Of a stretch of DNA of 24,268 nucleotides, positions 24,203-24,268 are shown one piece after another. Made by a program: the position numbers and the translations under genes. The stretch's first letter is position 1; each line of letters opens with the position of its first letter. The notes under the pieces are model-generated. The model did not search any database and was not told the DNA's origin. It saw only the letters and a program-made list of their open reading frames with translations. Source of the stretch: an uncultured Eubacteriales bacterium (GTDB taxonomy: Bacteria > Bacillota > Clostridia > Lachnospirales > CAG-274); NCBI GenBank assembly GCA_902496345.1, contig CABVAP010000020.1, positions 1 to 24,268 of the forward strand. The letters are read 5' to 3'.

Positions 24203-24254
24203 TAAACAGCTGTTTCTTCGTACAAGGCTTTTAAGCCCTTGAAACAGCTGTTTT
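24203..24254. repeat. Paired 12-bp palindromes forming a long stem-loop
   Basis: AAACAGCTGTTT, itself a perfect palindrome, occurs at 24204-24215 and 24242-24253, with the first copy extended by C and the second preceded by G so that 13-base arms pair. Between them CAAGGCTT and AAGCCCTTG form an inner stem with one bulge. Flanking TGAG and CTCA can extend the stem after small bulges. No gene is visible to its right before the window ends. Confidence 0.6.
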
Positions 24255-24268
24255 CCTCAGCGAAAATG

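Noticed and set aside
1..24268. Mobile island, phage, CRISPR or defence system
   Set aside because: No integrase, transposase, regularly spaced repeats, cas, toxin or defence gene is present, and all genes are typical chromosomal housekeeping or motility genes.

Overview
The window is a piece of a chromosome from a low-GC, anaerobic, motile Firmicute, most likely a member of class Clostridia and plausibly Lachnospiraceae. Four things point there: the very AT-rich intergenic DNA, strong AGGAGG-type ribosome sites, an electron-bifurcating NfnAB pair, and a flgM-flgN-flgK-flgK-flgL-fliW-csrA late flagellar operon. This placement rests on gene content and composition only. I see no phage, transposon, CRISPR, toxin-antitoxin, tRNA or rRNA.

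Layout, left to right. (1) 67-2345, minus strand: nfnA-nfnB, joining NADH, NADPH and ferredoxin pools. (2) 2851-4816, plus strand: a membrane-anchored PEGA-repeat protein followed by a type I signal peptidase. (3) 5000-8526, minus strand: an HD-domain hydrolase, transketolase and a small transaldolase (non-oxidative pentose phosphate pathway). (4) 8804-10905, plus strand: coaBC (coenzyme A) and ispE (MEP isoprenoid pathway). (5) 11014-17188, minus strand: gltB-gltD, NADPH-dependent glutamate synthase. (6) 17840-24089, plus strand: the flagellar operon behind a sigma-28 type promoter. It encodes hook-filament junction proteins (two FlgK-like, one FlgL), their likely chaperone FlgN, and two regulatory modules: the anti-sigma factor FlgM and the FliW/CsrA translational switch.

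NfnAB and GltBD may meet metabolically at NADPH: Nfn and the pentose phosphate enzymes bear on reducing power and precursors, and GltBD consumes NADPH for ammonia assimilation. That link is inferred from known pathways, not from any shared regulatory site.

The non-coding structure is the least ordinary part. A 55-bp double-hairpin element lies at the first base of the window and again, inverted, at 24138-24192, with a degenerate relative of one hairpin after transketolase. The last 180 bases carry four consecutive stem-loops. The 650-bp gap between gltB and flgM holds the flagellar promoter, a palindrome over its predicted start site, a 9-bp-arm inverted repeat near gltB, and a long A/T-only inverted repeat. 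I found no gene system that looks undescribed. The coding regions are ordinary housekeeping and motility genes, and the candidates for novelty are the repeat elements and leader structures.
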